From the NCBI RefSeq assembly GCF_006491645.1, contig NZ_VDCZ01000002.1, forward strand, positions 1 to 64,000: 64,000 nucleotides of DNA, read 5' to 3'. Below, piece after piece: positions 16,077-24,769 of this stretch. Each line of letters opens with the position of its first letter. Positions within the stretch are counted from its first letter, which is position 1. A program made the translations under genes and the position numbers. The notes under the pieces were generated by a model, which was given only the letters and a program-made list of their open reading frames with translations, made no database searches and was not told the DNA's origin. This DNA is from Flavobacterium profundi (GTDB lineage: Bacteria > Bacteroidota > Bacteroidia > Flavobacteriales > Flavobacteriaceae).

Positions 16077-17435
16077 CTAAATCGTCATAGAGAACAATTG
16101 GGTTTGAGGTGCTTTTCGGTTTAATCTCAAATCAAAAGCCATACAAATGTTTCTTACAAAAGGTTTTCCCTTTTCAGTTACTATAATCGTTTGATTTTTT
16201 ATTTCTAATAAACCATCGTTTTCCATTTCATTAAGTTGAGGTAAAATCTGTTCAATTTCAGGAAAGTATGCCTTTTTATTTTCCCAAGACGTTTGAAATT
16301 GGCACATTAAATTTAAAATGTGCTTGCGAATGATTAAATCCTCTTGGTTTAAAAGATGGCCTCTAAAAACAGGTAATTCGTCTTTATCTAATTTTTCATA
16401 ATACGCTTCTATCGTTTTTTCATTTTGTGCAAAAGCGTTCCAGGAGTCACTAATAGAAGAAACGCCTAGCCCAATCATAACTTCTGTCTTTGAAGCGGTG
16501 TATCCCATAAAATTGCGATGCAAGGTTCCATTTTGAAAAGCGGTGGTCATACTATCGTTTTTTAAAGCAAAATGATCCATACCTATTTCAACATAGTTGC
16601 GATTCAATAATTCTAATTTCCCTTTTTCATACAGTTCTCTTTTTAAGTCGTCTTTGGGTAAGTCTTCATCATTAAAGCCACGTTGACCATTTCCTTTAAT
16701 CCAAGGTACATGGGCATAACTGTAAAAAGCCAATCGGTCGGGTTGTAACGAATTCGTTTTTGAAATAGTATCTAATACATTGTCTAAAGTTTGAAACGGT
16801 AACCCAAATATTAAATCATGTCCTACTGAAGTGTAACCAATTTCCCTTGCCCAAAACGTTACTTTAGCAACATTATGAAAGGATTGTTTTCTATGAATAG
16901 CATTTTGTACTTTTTCCGCATAATCTTGCACTCCAAAACTCACACGTCTAAAACCTAAATCATATAAAGTTTGCAAATGGGTATACGTAGTATTATTCGG
17001 ATGCCCTTCAAAACTAAATTCATAATTTTCTGCTTTATCTGCATTAATGAATAAACCTTCAATTAATAGCGTTAAATTTTCAGGAGAAAAGAAGGTTGGT
17101 GTGCCACCTCCCAAGTGAATTTCTTTAATTTGTGGTCGTTGAGGTAATAGTTCGCAATACAATTCCCATTCTTTTAAAACGGCTTTTATATAGGGATGTT
17201 CTACCTCATGCCTTTTGGTAATGCGTTTGTTACAACCACAAAAAGTACACAAACTTTCACAAAAAGGTAAGTGTATGTATAAACTAATTCCTTCAGTAGT
17301 ATTGGAATGTATAAAAGACTCTTTTAATGCTTTTTTCCATTGGTCAACCGAAAAGAAATCTTCTTCCCAATAAGGAACAGTAGGGTAGCTGGTGTATCTT
17401 GGTCCAGGAACATTGTATTTTTGAATCAAACTCAT
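16077..17435 (-). CDS. hemN: oxygen-independent coproporphyrinogen III dehydrogenase
   Basis: 452 residues from the ATG at 17435. HemN is a radical SAM enzyme that decarboxylates coproporphyrinogen III in haem synthesis without oxygen. The family start PGPRYTSYPT is followed by the cluster motif CESLCTFCGC (CxxxCxxC), the SAM-binding HLGGGTPTF, and the C-terminal HemN domain. An upstream TTG in frame (17453) lies inside the predicted -7 box, so it is not the start. An Fnr-like box with the same spacing as before ccoI and ccoS links low-oxygen haem supply to cbb3 oxidase synthesis. Confidence 0.96.
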   Translation of the reverse strand: MSLIQKYNVPGPRYTSYPTVPYWEEDFFSVDQWKKALKESFIHSNTTEGISLYIHLPFCESLCTFCGCNKRITKRHEVEHPYIKAVLKEWELYCELLPQRPQIKEIHLGGGTPTFFSPENLTLLIEGLFINADKAENYEFSFEGHPNNTTYTHLQTLYDLGFRRVSFGVQDYAEKVQNAIHRKQSFHNVAKVTFWAREIGYTSVGHDLIFGLPFQTLDNVLDTISKTNSLQPDRLAFYSYAHVPWIKGNGQRGFNDEDLPKDDLKRELYEKGKLELLNRNYVEIGMDHFALKNDSMTTAFQNGTLHRNFMGYTASKTEVMIGLGVSSISDSWNAFAQNEKTIEAYYEKLDKDELPVFRGHLLNQEDLIIRKHILNLMCQFQTSWENKKAYFPEIEQILPQLNEMENDGLLEIKNQTIIVTEKGKPFVRNICMAFDLRLNRKAPQTQLFSMTI

Positions 17436-17450
17436 GGTACAAAATTTATT

Positions 17451-17494
17451 CAAATGTAAAAAGACTGTTGCAGGCTAAAAATGATAAATATCAT
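17451..17494 (-). promoter_or_regulatory. Fnr-like box and -7 element for hemN
   Basis: The perfect box ATGATAAATATCAT lies at 17481-17494 (centre 17487.5), the same sequence as before ccoS. On the minus strand the -7 element TACATTTG lies at 17458-17451, with TTTG starting 33.5 bp from the centre. The predicted transcript starts near 17446, leaving an 11-nt leader before the ATG at 17435. Confidence 0.85.
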
Positions 17495-17500
17495 GTGGAA

Positions 17501-17545
17501 GTCGAAAGTCGAAAGTCCAAAGTCGAAAGTCGAAAGTCGAAAGTT
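17501..17545 (+). repeat. heptamer repeat (GTCGAAA)6
   Basis: Six units of GTCGAAA, one with a C for G change (GTCCAAA), start 7 bp beyond the hemN Fnr-like box. The remaining 17546-17751 contains no gene; it ends in the leader of the 17752 gene. Confidence 0.85.
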
Positions 17546-17751
17546 AAAAGTGTTTTTAATTGATTAACTATTTTTTATAGCGTATTGCTTGCTATTTGCT
17601 AAGAAATCTTGAAAAAGTCAAATACTTCGCGTACCTACAGATTCGGTTACTATAATTATAAAATCAAGCATTGTAATTCAACTCCTTCGTATAAGGGAAC
17701 AATTCTGATAATTAAAAATAAATTGTACATTCGTGTTCTTAAAATTTTAAA

Positions 17752-18813
17752 ATGAAAAAAACGATACTCCTTTTCGGTTTATTGGTCACCATATTATCCT
17801 GTAAGCAGCAACAGATTGAACAAGATTTTGAAGTAACAGCTTTTTCTAAAATTGAAATCAATACCCTTCATGAAGATTCAATTAGCATTCGTGCCATCGT
17901 AATAGACAGCAATCAGTTATGGTTTGCAGGAAACAATGGGAAATATGGTGCCATTGATTTGAAAACAAATAAAAAATTTAGAGGAAGAATTAGTAAAGAT
18001 TCCTTGCATCCAGAATTTAGAAGTATCGCTAAAACGAAAGAAGGAGTTTTTGTGTTGAGTGTTGCCAATTCTGGTTTGTTATACAAAATTAATAAAGATA
18101 AAACCATAGTGAAATTGGTCTACCAAGAAAAAAATGAAAAAGTTTTTTATGATAGTATGCAGTTTTTAGATGATCGTTTTGGTGTTGCAATGGGTGACCC
18201 TGTTTCCGATTGTTTGAATATTATTATTACGAATGATGGTGGCAATTCATGGCAAAAAGTACCTTGTGAAAAATTACCAAAAGTAGAGGAAGGTGAAGCC
18301 GCTTTTGCAGCCAGTAATACCAATGTTATTTTACGTGGCAATTCGATTTTCATTGTTTCTGGAGGGAAAAAAGCCCGTTGCTTTGTGAGTAAAGATAAAG
18401 GAATGAGTTGGCAAGTATATGAAACTCCTATTGTTCAGGGAAAAGCAATGACCGGTATTTTTACAGCCGATTTTTACGATGAAAAGATTGGTTTTATTGC
18501 TGGTGGAGATTATGAAAAACAAGAAGCCAACGTAGATAATAAAGCGATGACGCGAGATGGCGGTAAAACTTGGAAGTTAGTAGGACAAAATACGGGTTTT
18601 GGATATGCTTCTTGTGTGCAATTTGTACCAAAAAGTGAAGGAAAATCGTTAGTTTGTGTAGGAGGAACAGGCGTACATTTTTCAAATGATAGTGGAGCCA
18701 CTTGGAAAAAATTAGCAGAAGATAAAGATTTATACACCCTTCGTTTTCAAAATGATTCGGTAGCCTATGCAGCTGGTAGAAATAGAGTAGTGGAGTTGAA
18801 GTTTAAGGAGTAA
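17752..18813 (+). CDS. Ycf48/BNR-repeat beta-propeller lipoprotein
   Basis: 353 residues with lipobox LSC near residue 17. The rest forms beta-propeller blades marked by Asp-box motifs: TNDGGNSWQKV, SKDKGMSWQVY, TRDGGKTWKLV and SNDSGATWKKL. Such proteins are usually annotated as oxidoreductase or photosystem II stability factor-like; in a non-phototroph the name describes only the Ycf48-like fold. The enzymatic role, if any, is unknown. It is a single gene followed by a strong terminator. Confidence 0.85.
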   Translation: MKKTILLFGLLVTILSCKQQQIEQDFEVTAFSKIEINTLHEDSISIRAIVIDSNQLWFAGNNGKYGAIDLKTNKKFRGRISKDSLHPEFRSIAKTKEGVFVLSVANSGLLYKINKDKTIVKLVYQEKNEKVFYDSMQFLDDRFGVAMGDPVSDCLNIIITNDGGNSWQKVPCEKLPKVEEGEAAFAASNTNVILRGNSIFIVSGGKKARCFVSKDKGMSWQVYETPIVQGKAMTGIFTADFYDEKIGFIAGGDYEKQEANVDNKAMTRDGGKTWKLVGQNTGFGYASCVQFVPKSEGKSLVCVGGTGVHFSNDSGATWKKLAEDKDLYTLRFQNDSVAYAAGRNRVVELKFKE

Positions 18814-18843
18814 TAAATTCTGATTGTTACTAATTTATAAATT

Positions 18844-18871
18844 AAAAAAAGCACCATTTGGTGCTTTTTTT
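18844..18871. terminator. bidirectional intrinsic terminator
   Basis: Perfect 12-bp stem AAAAAAAGCACC (18844-18855) with GGTGCTTTTTTT (18860-18871) and a 4-nt loop, between convergent genes 17752-18813 and 18870-19313; it reaches the latter's stop codon. Confidence 0.92.
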
Positions 18872-19313
18872 AATTTTTTCGTCCTCTAAACTCGCGTAAT
18901 AATTTGCGATTGAATTCGTCCTCCGCTTTTTTCAGTCGAATGACTTTCTTTGGAGGCAATACTTTTAATAAGTCTTTTAAATACCTTTTCTTTAAAGCAT
19001 GCATCTCATCTTCATAATCCTCCATTTTGGTAATCAAATCCAACGCTTCTTTATCGGATAAAGATTCAAAACCTCCATTTTCAAACTGATTGACAATAGC
19101 TTTCATTTTATTGTGTTTAATTTCAAACTGTTTGTCATCAAAAGCATTATAAACAGGCCAAAATTTTTGAGCTTCTTCCGTTGTTAAATCAAGCTTTTCA
19201 GTAATATAAGCTACTTTTAAAGCTTTAATTTTTTCTTTTTTCTCTTTCATTCCTCCTTGAGCAAATGAAACACTAACTATTAAAATTAGTAATAGGGTTA
19301 ATTTTTTTCTCAT
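18870..19313 (-). CDS. periplasmic helical protein of an ECF sigma factor operon
   Basis: 147 residues: signal peptide (about 1-19, ending SFAQ) and a highly charged all-helical mature domain (KEKKEKIKALKVAYITEKLDLTTEEAQKFWPVYNAFDD ... FRGRKN). LTTEEAQKFWPVYN is reminiscent of the helical hairpin of Spy/CpxP-type periplasmic stress sensors, a similarity not tested by search. It is last of three genes after the sigma factor, so it may feed back on envelope stress signalling. Confidence 0.7.
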   Translation of the reverse strand: MRKKLTLLLILIVSVSFAQGGMKEKKEKIKALKVAYITEKLDLTTEEAQKFWPVYNAFDDKQFEIKHNKMKAIVNQFENGGFESLSDKEALDLITKMEDYEDEMHALKKRYLKDLLKVLPPKKVIRLKKAEDEFNRKLLREFRGRKN

Positions 19314-19315
19314 TC

Positions 19316-19720
19316 TTATTGATTTAAATAGTAGTCAATGTTTTGTGTATCTAATAAATACGATTCTACAGCATCCTCATTTAAAGTTAAATCGTTTTCC
19401 AAAGCATTAATGTCTTCGGTACTCAATTTATCGATAATATCATAGGTAGAATATTCACTCACTAAATAATTTTCTAAAGTAGTAGCTTCTATAGTCGTAT
19501 CTTTTGACATGGATTGATAAACAGGAATCGCAATCATAACTAACAACACAGCTGCAATACTGGAAATCCAAATTTGTTTTTTATGAAATAAAGATACTAC
19601 TTTGGTTTCTTTTTGAGGCAATTGTTCCATCATTTTGGCTTCAAATTGCTCAAAATAGTTTTCCGGAACCTGAAATCCCGTTTTTATTTTGGGTTGTGTA
19701 TCTAAGTTAAAATCTTTCAT
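19316..19720 (-). CDS. putative anti-sigma factor, single-span membrane protein
   Basis: 134 residues. A cytoplasmic N-terminal segment (about 1-50, containing VPENYFEQFEAKMMEQLPQ) precedes one transmembrane helix (about 51-68, IWISSIAAVLLVMIAIPVY) and an acidic periplasmic tail. Position directly after an ECF sigma factor gene (30 bp) and this topology suggest an anti-sigma role; there is no zinc-binding HxxxCxxC motif. It ends 2 bp before the next gene in the operon. Confidence 0.7.
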   Translation of the reverse strand: MKDFNLDTQPKIKTGFQVPENYFEQFEAKMMEQLPQKETKVVSLFHKKQIWISSIAAVLLVMIAIPVYQSMSKDTTIEATTLENYLVSEYSTYDIIDKLSTEDINALENDLTLNEDAVESYLLDTQNIDYYLNQ

Positions 19721-19750
19721 ATGGATTAGACTTTATTTTTTTAAAATGGT

Positions 19751-20293
19751 TTAATTCGTTTTTAAATATTCTTCTATTTTCTTCACGGCTAAATGATAAC
19801 TGGCTTTTAAAGCACCCACAGAGGTGTCTACAATTTCTGAAATTTCTTCATATTTTAATTCTTCAAAATACTTCATTTTAAACACTAATTGCTGTTTTTC
19901 GGGTAATAGTGCAATCGCTTTTTGTAATTTGAGTTGGATTTCATTACCATCAAAAAAAACATCACTTTCGAGTTTATTCAATTCTTTTTGCTGCACTTCT
20001 TCATTGCTAATGCCCGATTTTTTTGCTTTTTGTTGTAAAAGCGTCAAAGCTTCATTGGTAGCAATCCGATAAATCCAAGAGAACAATTTGCTTTCTCCTT
20101 TAAATTTAGCAATGTTTTGAAAAATTTTTAAGAAAGTATTCTGTAAAACATCATCGGTATCGTCATGATTTAAAACAATATTTCGAATGTGATTGTACAA
20201 GGGTTTTTGGTACAATTGTAACAGTTCCCGAAACGCATCTTGTTGCGTTTTCGGATCTAATAAACGTTCAATGAATACCTTTTCGTCTTGCAA
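19751..20293 (-). CDS. ECF-type RNA polymerase sigma factor
   Basis: A 180-aa sigma-70 family protein with region 2 (about 25-95: YNHIRNIVLNHDDTDDVLQNTFLKIFQNIAKFKGESKLFSWIYRIATNEAL) and region 4 (about 125-178: LPEKQQLVFKMKYFEELKYEEISEIVDTSVGALKASYHLAVKKIEEYL). It starts with TTG; no in-frame ATG exists nearby, and a -7-like TATCTTTA lies a short way upstream. It heads a three-gene unit with a membrane protein and a periplasmic helical protein, a common sigma/anti-sigma arrangement in Bacteroidota. Confidence 0.92.
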   Translation of the reverse strand: MQDEKVFIERLLDPKTQQDAFRELLQLYQKPLYNHIRNIVLNHDDTDDVLQNTFLKIFQNIAKFKGESKLFSWIYRIATNEALTLLQQKAKKSGISNEEVQQKELNKLESDVFFDGNEIQLKLQKAIALLPEKQQLVFKMKYFEELKYEEISEIVDTSVGALKASYHLAVKKIEEYLKTN

Positions 20294-20344
20294 TTTTATT
20301 CTATTTGTAGATAAGACTAAAGATAATTAAAAAGGTTTAATCCA

Positions 20345-20375
20345 TTGGTCACAAATCTTTTTAATAGTATTTTTG
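20345..20375 (+). promoter_or_regulatory. housekeeping promoter of the HAD gene
   Basis: TTG (20345-20347) is a -33 element and TATTTTTG (20368-20375) a perfect -7 TAnnTTTG, with 20 bp between. Transcription would begin near 20380. The TTG is therefore promoter DNA and not the start codon of the gene. Confidence 0.8.
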
Positions 20376-20392
20376 TGCAAAATTTTTTAGAA

Positions 20393-21049
20393 ATGATTCA
20401 AACGGTTATTTTTGATATGGATGGTGTTATTGTGGACACAGAACCCGTACACCATTATGCTTATCACCAACATTTTAAAGAGTTAGATATTTCTGTATCC
20501 GATGAAATTTATGCGAGTTTTACAGGGAATTCCACTCGAAATGTTTTTCAAAAAGTAAAAGATTTGTTTCAATTGGAACAAGAAGTGGAAGACTTAATTT
20601 TACGAAAAAGACATCTTTTCAATGATGCTTTTGATTCCAAACCTGATTTATATTTAATTGACGGTGTTGAAGATTTGATAAAAGACTTGTATGCGAATGG
20701 CTTTCAATTAATTGTAGCCTCATCAGCTTCCAAAAGTACCATTAATCGTGTTTTCAATCGCTTTAACTTGCATGCTTATTTCAGTCATATTGTTTCGGGC
20801 GAAGATTTTCCAAAATCGAAACCACATCCTGCTATTTTTGAACATGCTGCCAGTTTATCCATTCATCCTAAAGAAAATTGTATAGTAATTGAAGACAGTA
20901 CCAATGGAGTGCAAGCCTCTCATGCAGCGGGTATTTATTGCATTGGATATACGAGTGTTAATTCTAAAAATCAAGATTTGTCTTTGGCCAGTCAAATTAT
21001 TACAGATTTTAGCGAAATTAATGCTGAAACCATTAAGAAATTGGGTTAA
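20393..21049 (+). CDS. HAD-superfamily hydrolase, beta-phosphoglucomutase-like
   Basis: 218 residues from the ATG at 20393. HAD motifs are intact: motif I FDMDGVIVDTEP (nucleophile Asp), motif II IVASSAS, motif III Lys in PKSKPHPAIF, and motif IV IEDSTNGVQAS. The cap domain between motifs I and II places it with phosphatases or phosphomutases acting on small sugar phosphates; the substrate cannot be told. Its stop codon overlaps the convergent photolyase stop by two bases. Confidence 0.88.
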   Translation: MIQTVIFDMDGVIVDTEPVHHYAYHQHFKELDISVSDEIYASFTGNSTRNVFQKVKDLFQLEQEVEDLILRKRHLFNDAFDSKPDLYLIDGVEDLIKDLYANGFQLIVASSASKSTINRVFNRFNLHAYFSHIVSGEDFPKSKPHPAIFEHAASLSIHPKENCIVIEDSTNGVQASHAAGIYCIGYTSVNSKNQDLSLASQIITDFSEINAETIKKLG

Positions 21050-22332
21050 TCCAACGCTTTTTTATAGACTTTTAAGCATCTTTCTCGTGCTTCTTTATGA
21101 TCTACGATAGGTTCTGGATATTTTGAAGTATCTAATTCTGGAATCCATTTTTTAATGTATTTCAAGTCTTTGTCAAATTTCTTAATTTGTTCGGTAGGAT
21201 TAAAAATTCGAAAATAGGGTGCCGCATCTACACCTGATCCAGCAGCCCATTGCCAATTACCAACATTACTTGCTTGTTCATAATCTAATAATTTTTGAGC
21301 AAAGTAGGTTTCACCCCAACGCCAGTCAATCAAAAGATGTTTGCATAAAAAACTAGCGACTATCATACGCACTCTATTATGCATATGACCAGTAGCGTTT
21401 AATTCGCGCATACCAGCATCAACAAAAGGATAACCCGTTTTTCCCTCACACCATTTTTGGAATTGTTTCTCGTCATTTCTCCATTCAATAGCGTCATATT
21501 TAGGTTTAAAACTTTCGGTTGTAGTTTTGGGAAAATGCCATAAAATTTGCATGAAAAACTCTCTCCAAATGAGCTCTTTCAAAAAAGTTTCATTCTTAAC
21601 GGATTGTGCTTTTTGCACCATTTCTCTAATAGATACTGTACCAAATCGCAAATGAATACCTAATAATGAAGTACCATCAATCGCAGGGAAATTTCTAGTT
21701 TCTTCATAATTACGCATTAATTTTTCAGAAACATTATATTCAGGGAGTTTAATTTTTGTTGGTTTAAAACCAATATCTTCCAAACTTAAAAAAGGATAAT
21801 TATGCTTTACAATTTGATCTAATTTATCTTCCGATTTATACTGTGTAAGTTTGGTGTTTTGTAATTTTTCTTTCCATTTTTTAGAATAAGGCGTATACAC
21901 TACATAAGGTGTGCCATCGTCTTTAACCACTTCCTCTTTTTCAAAAATAACTTGATCTTTTGCTGTTTTGAAAGCGATATCATGTTCTTTAAATAATTGG
22001 TATATTTCTTTATCTCTTTTACGCGCGTAAGGTTCGTAATCGTGATTGGTATAAACGGTTTTAATTTTATTTTCTTCGATTAATTTTTCGAATATTTTTT
22101 TAGGCTCCCCTAAGAAAACGGCTAGCGATTTTCCTTTTTTCTCCAATTGTTTCTGGATGTTTTCTAATTGTTCATGAATAAATTGCACACGAGCATCCTC
22201 CTTAGGTAATTCGTTTAAAATTGTAGAATCAAAGATAAATAGTGGCAATACTTCTTCTTTTTCATGTAAAGCGTGAAAAAGTCCTATATTATCATTTAAT
22301 CGTAAATCTCTTCTGAACCAGAATATATTCAT
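21046..22332 (-). CDS. cryptochrome/photolyase family deoxyribodipyrimidine photo-lyase
   Basis: A 428-aa FAD enzyme that repairs cyclobutane pyrimidine dimers with light. The N-terminal antenna domain begins MNIFWFRRDLRLNDN. The FAD-binding half contains TSLLGIHLRFGTVSIRE, the helix WREFFMQILWHFP, RELNATGHMHNRVRMIVASF and WQWAAGSGVDAAPYFRIFNP, all standard class I photolyase motifs. It is the last gene of a three-gene unit with an SDR and an SRPBCC protein, a grouping seen in light-response operons. Confidence 0.95.
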   Translation of the reverse strand: MNIFWFRRDLRLNDNIGLFHALHEKEEVLPLFIFDSTILNELPKEDARVQFIHEQLENIQKQLEKKGKSLAVFLGEPKKIFEKLIEENKIKTVYTNHDYEPYARKRDKEIYQLFKEHDIAFKTAKDQVIFEKEEVVKDDGTPYVVYTPYSKKWKEKLQNTKLTQYKSEDKLDQIVKHNYPFLSLEDIGFKPTKIKLPEYNVSEKLMRNYEETRNFPAIDGTSLLGIHLRFGTVSIREMVQKAQSVKNETFLKELIWREFFMQILWHFPKTTTESFKPKYDAIEWRNDEKQFQKWCEGKTGYPFVDAGMRELNATGHMHNRVRMIVASFLCKHLLIDWRWGETYFAQKLLDYEQASNVGNWQWAAGSGVDAAPYFRIFNPTEQIKKFDKDLKYIKKWIPELDTSKYPEPIVDHKEARERCLKVYKKALD

Positions 22333-22439
22333 TATAAGTTTTGTATAAGGGTTTAAATAGTTTATGAGTTTAAAGGTTTAAGAGTTTGAAAGAATTACGC
22401 TAACAAAATGAAACAACCTTAAATTATAAAAATTTTAAA

Positions 22440-23138
22440 TTAGGCATTAACCGACAAGGTTGACATTCCTCCATCAACATGAAAGACTTGTCCTGTAATC
22501 CAACTGCTTTTATCGGATAGTAAAAAGGCAGCCATTTCTGCAATATCTTTAGCTGAACCAATTTTTTTTAACGGATGTCTTTCCGCGGCTTTCTCTTTTT
22601 TGATATCGTTGTTTAAAAATTTATCTGCTAATGGAGTATCGGTTAGGGAAGGCGCAATTACATTGACTCTTACTTTGGGAGCATACTCTGCAGCCAAAGC
22701 TTTAGCAAAACCTTCAATAGCACCTTTTGCTGCGGCTACACTCGTGTGAAACGGCATTCCAGTTCCCACAGCAACCGTACTAAAAAGCACGATACTAGCC
22801 TGATGAGCAGCAGTGATTTTTGGTAAAAGACTTTGAAGAACTTTTACCATATCGATAAAGTTGATTTTTAAATCTTCTTCAAAAGTTTCTATTTTTAACC
22901 CTTTAAAAGGTCTTAAATTAATGCTACCTGGCAAAAACACAAAACCATCAATAGTATCGGGTAACATTTCTAAATTGATTTCTTGTGTATGCGCATCAAA
23001 TGGAATATGATGGATAGAAGCATCTAAATTCGAAATTGTTCGAGAAGCAACATAAATGCTATGTTCACTTTTTAATAGTTCGGATAAAGCATAACCAATA
23101 CCATACGAACCTCCAATTAATACTATATTTTTTTTCAT
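22440..23138 (-). CDS. short-chain dehydrogenase/reductase family protein lacking the usual catalytic Tyr
   Basis: 232 residues with the SDR nucleotide motif GGSYGIG (9-15) and a Rossmann fold. The C-terminal VNVIAPSLTDTPLA and GQVFHVDGGMS are typical. The catalytic region reads STVAVGTGMPFHTSVAAAKGA: the Ser and Lys are present, but the residue four before Lys is Val and not Tyr. It may therefore be a non-classical reductase or a binding protein. It sits between photolyase and SRPBCC genes. Confidence 0.85.
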   Translation of the reverse strand: MKKNIVLIGGSYGIGYALSELLKSEHSIYVASRTISNLDASIHHIPFDAHTQEINLEMLPDTIDGFVFLPGSINLRPFKGLKIETFEEDLKINFIDMVKVLQSLLPKITAAHQASIVLFSTVAVGTGMPFHTSVAAAKGAIEGFAKALAAEYAPKVRVNVIAPSLTDTPLADKFLNNDIKKEKAAERHPLKKIGSAKDIAEMAAFLLSDKSSWITGQVFHVDGGMSTLSVNA

Positions 23139-23195
23139 TATATATTTTTTAAAAAGTTGAGTCAGTTGAAAATTGTTTTAGAAACTATAAACTTT

Positions 23196-23663
23196 TTATT
23201 CTTTGTATACACCGAAAAGTTCGATTAGCTTTTTTCTTCGGTACTCAAAAATTTCATCTAATTTGGGTTTCACTATAAAAGGATGGACCAATTGACCTAA
23301 GATTCCCATTGGAATTTTATAATCGATAATATCTTCCATTTCAACTCCTCCAGGTATTTCTTTTAGAAAATGCTTATGATGCCAAAGCGAATAAGGACCA
23401 AAACGTTGTTCATCAACAAAATATTTTTTGTCTTGAACATGCGTAATTTCGGTTACCCATTTTGTAGGAATGTTGAGTACAGGTGTAACAATATACTGGA
23501 TAATCTGTCCTGGAAACATGGGTTTATCTGCTCCTGAAAGAATGTTAAATCCCATATAATCAGGAGTTATCGTTTTCAAATTTTTTGGATCAGATAAAAA
23601 TTCCCAAGCCTCTGTTATTGATATGGGTAAATTTTGTTTAGAATGTAAAGTATAAATTTTCAT
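23196..23663 (-). CDS. SRPBCC (START/Bet v1-like) ligand-binding protein
   Basis: 155 residues of the SRPBCC superfamily, the group often labelled cell division inhibitor-like. Key stretches are LPISITEAWEFLSDPKNLKTITPDYM near the start and GPYSLWHHKHFLKEIPGGVEMEDIIDYKIP in the centre. It probably binds a hydrophobic ligand. It is first in the operon with the SDR and photolyase; a 13-nt leader follows a -7 element embedded in an inverted repeat. Confidence 0.85.
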   Translation of the reverse strand: MKIYTLHSKQNLPISITEAWEFLSDPKNLKTITPDYMGFNILSGADKPMFPGQIIQYIVTPVLNIPTKWVTEITHVQDKKYFVDEQRFGPYSLWHHKHFLKEIPGGVEMEDIIDYKIPMGILGQLVHPFIVKPKLDEIFEYRRKKLIELFGVYKE

Positions 23664-23670
23664 AAACTTA

Positions 23671-23706
23671 TTTTGTTTAACAAATATATGAAAATATTAA
23701 ACAAAA
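23671..23706 (-). promoter_or_regulatory. inverted-repeat operator over the photolyase-operon promoter
   Basis: Arms TTTTGTTTAA (23671-23680) and TTAAACAAAA (23697-23706) are perfectly complementary with a 16-bp spacer. The spacer contains the minus-strand -7 element TATATTTG (23688-23681). A dimeric repressor would cover both the -7 box and the transcription start. Confidence 0.7.
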
Positions 23707-23801
23707 TAATTTTAATTTTAGGAATAGCTTAACATATAGCTCTGCGATTTTTAGTAATTTCGTAGAAACCTTATTTATAACACAAAATAATAAAATAAAA
23801 G

Positions 23802-24653
23802 ATGAAAAAGTTATTTTTTACTGGATTGTTGGCATTGGCTATGCTATCAACTTATGCACAAGTAAAAACACCTCAAGCGAGTCCAGCTGCTAAAATTGAT
23901 CAAATGGTTGGTTTGGCGGATATTCAGATTGATTATTCAAGACCAGGAGCAAAAGGAAGAACTGTTTATGGAGATTTAGTTCCTTATGGAAAAAACTGGA
24001 GAACTGGAGCCAATGCTAATACTACTTTTTCAGTAGATCAAGATATTAAGGTAAGTGGAAAAGATTTAAAGAAAGGAAAGTATGCTTTATACACCACCCC
24101 AAAAGCAGATAGTTGGGATGTAATCTTTTATACATCTACTGATAATTGGGGTTTACCAGAAAATTGGGACGAATCTAAAGTTGCTTTGCGAGTAAGTGTA
24201 AAACCAGAAACATTAATGCGTTCGGTAGAATCTTTCACGATAGCTATCAATAATATTACAAATGATTCGGCTACTTTAGATTTAGCATGGGAAAGAACCT
24301 ATGTGTCAATACCTTTTACAGTGCCTACCAATGAAGTTGCAATGGCAAGTATTGAAAAAGCTTTAGCGGGACCATCTTACGCTGATTATTTTGCTGCTGC
24401 TCAATATTATTATCAATCCAATAATGATATGAATAAAGCATTAACTTGGGTCAATAAAGCTATTGAAATGGCACCTAGCGATAGAGATACACCTTTTTGG
24501 TATTTGCGATTAAAATCATTAATTCAGGCAAAAACAGGTGATAAAAAAGGAGCTATTGCTACTGCTAAATCCTCATTAGAAGGAGCTAAAAAGGCAGGTA
24601 ATGCGGATTATGAGAAAATGAATAAAGACAGTATAGCTGAATGGTCTAAATAA
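23802..24653 (+). CDS. DUF2911 domain-containing secreted protein
   Basis: 283 residues with a signal peptide ending TYAQ (about 1-20). Residues about 25-165 match the DUF2911 pattern: SPAAKIDQMVGLADIQIDYSRPGAKGRTVYG, LVPYGKNWRTGANANTTF, DLKKGKYALYT and IIFYTSTDNWG-like segments. A C-terminal TPR-like helical region follows (YADYFAAAQYYYQSNNDMNKALTWVNKAIEM). The family is common and uncharacterised in Bacteroidota. It is a single gene ending in a terminator. Confidence 0.88.
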   Translation: MKKLFFTGLLALAMLSTYAQVKTPQASPAAKIDQMVGLADIQIDYSRPGAKGRTVYGDLVPYGKNWRTGANANTTFSVDQDIKVSGKDLKKGKYALYTTPKADSWDVIFYTSTDNWGLPENWDESKVALRVSVKPETLMRSVESFTIAINNITNDSATLDLAWERTYVSIPFTVPTNEVAMASIEKALAGPSYADYFAAAQYYYQSNNDMNKALTWVNKAIEMAPSDRDTPFWYLRLKSLIQAKTGDKKGAIATAKSSLEGAKKAGNADYEKMNKDSIAEWSK

Positions 24654-24674
24654 ATTAGTACTTAAAAAATATAA

Positions 24675-24704
24675 AAAAAGCCGTTAGTTTAATAACGGCT
24701 TTTT
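24675..24704 (+). terminator. intrinsic terminator
   Basis: Stem AAAAGCCGTTA (24676-24686) with TAACGGCTTTT (24693-24703) and a 6-nt loop, 22 bp after the DUF2911 gene. Confidence 0.9.
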
Positions 24705-24769
24705 GGTTTAAAATCTCAATTAACTATTTAACAAAATATAGTTTTCTTTTATGGAACTAATTTCTAATG

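Noticed and set aside
17436..17453. Upstream TTG start for HemN
   Set aside because: It falls inside the predicted -7 box; the ATG at 17435 fits the family.
20345..20392. TTG start of the HAD hydrolase
   Set aside because: The TTG forms the -33 promoter element; the ATG at 20393 is right before the HAD motif.
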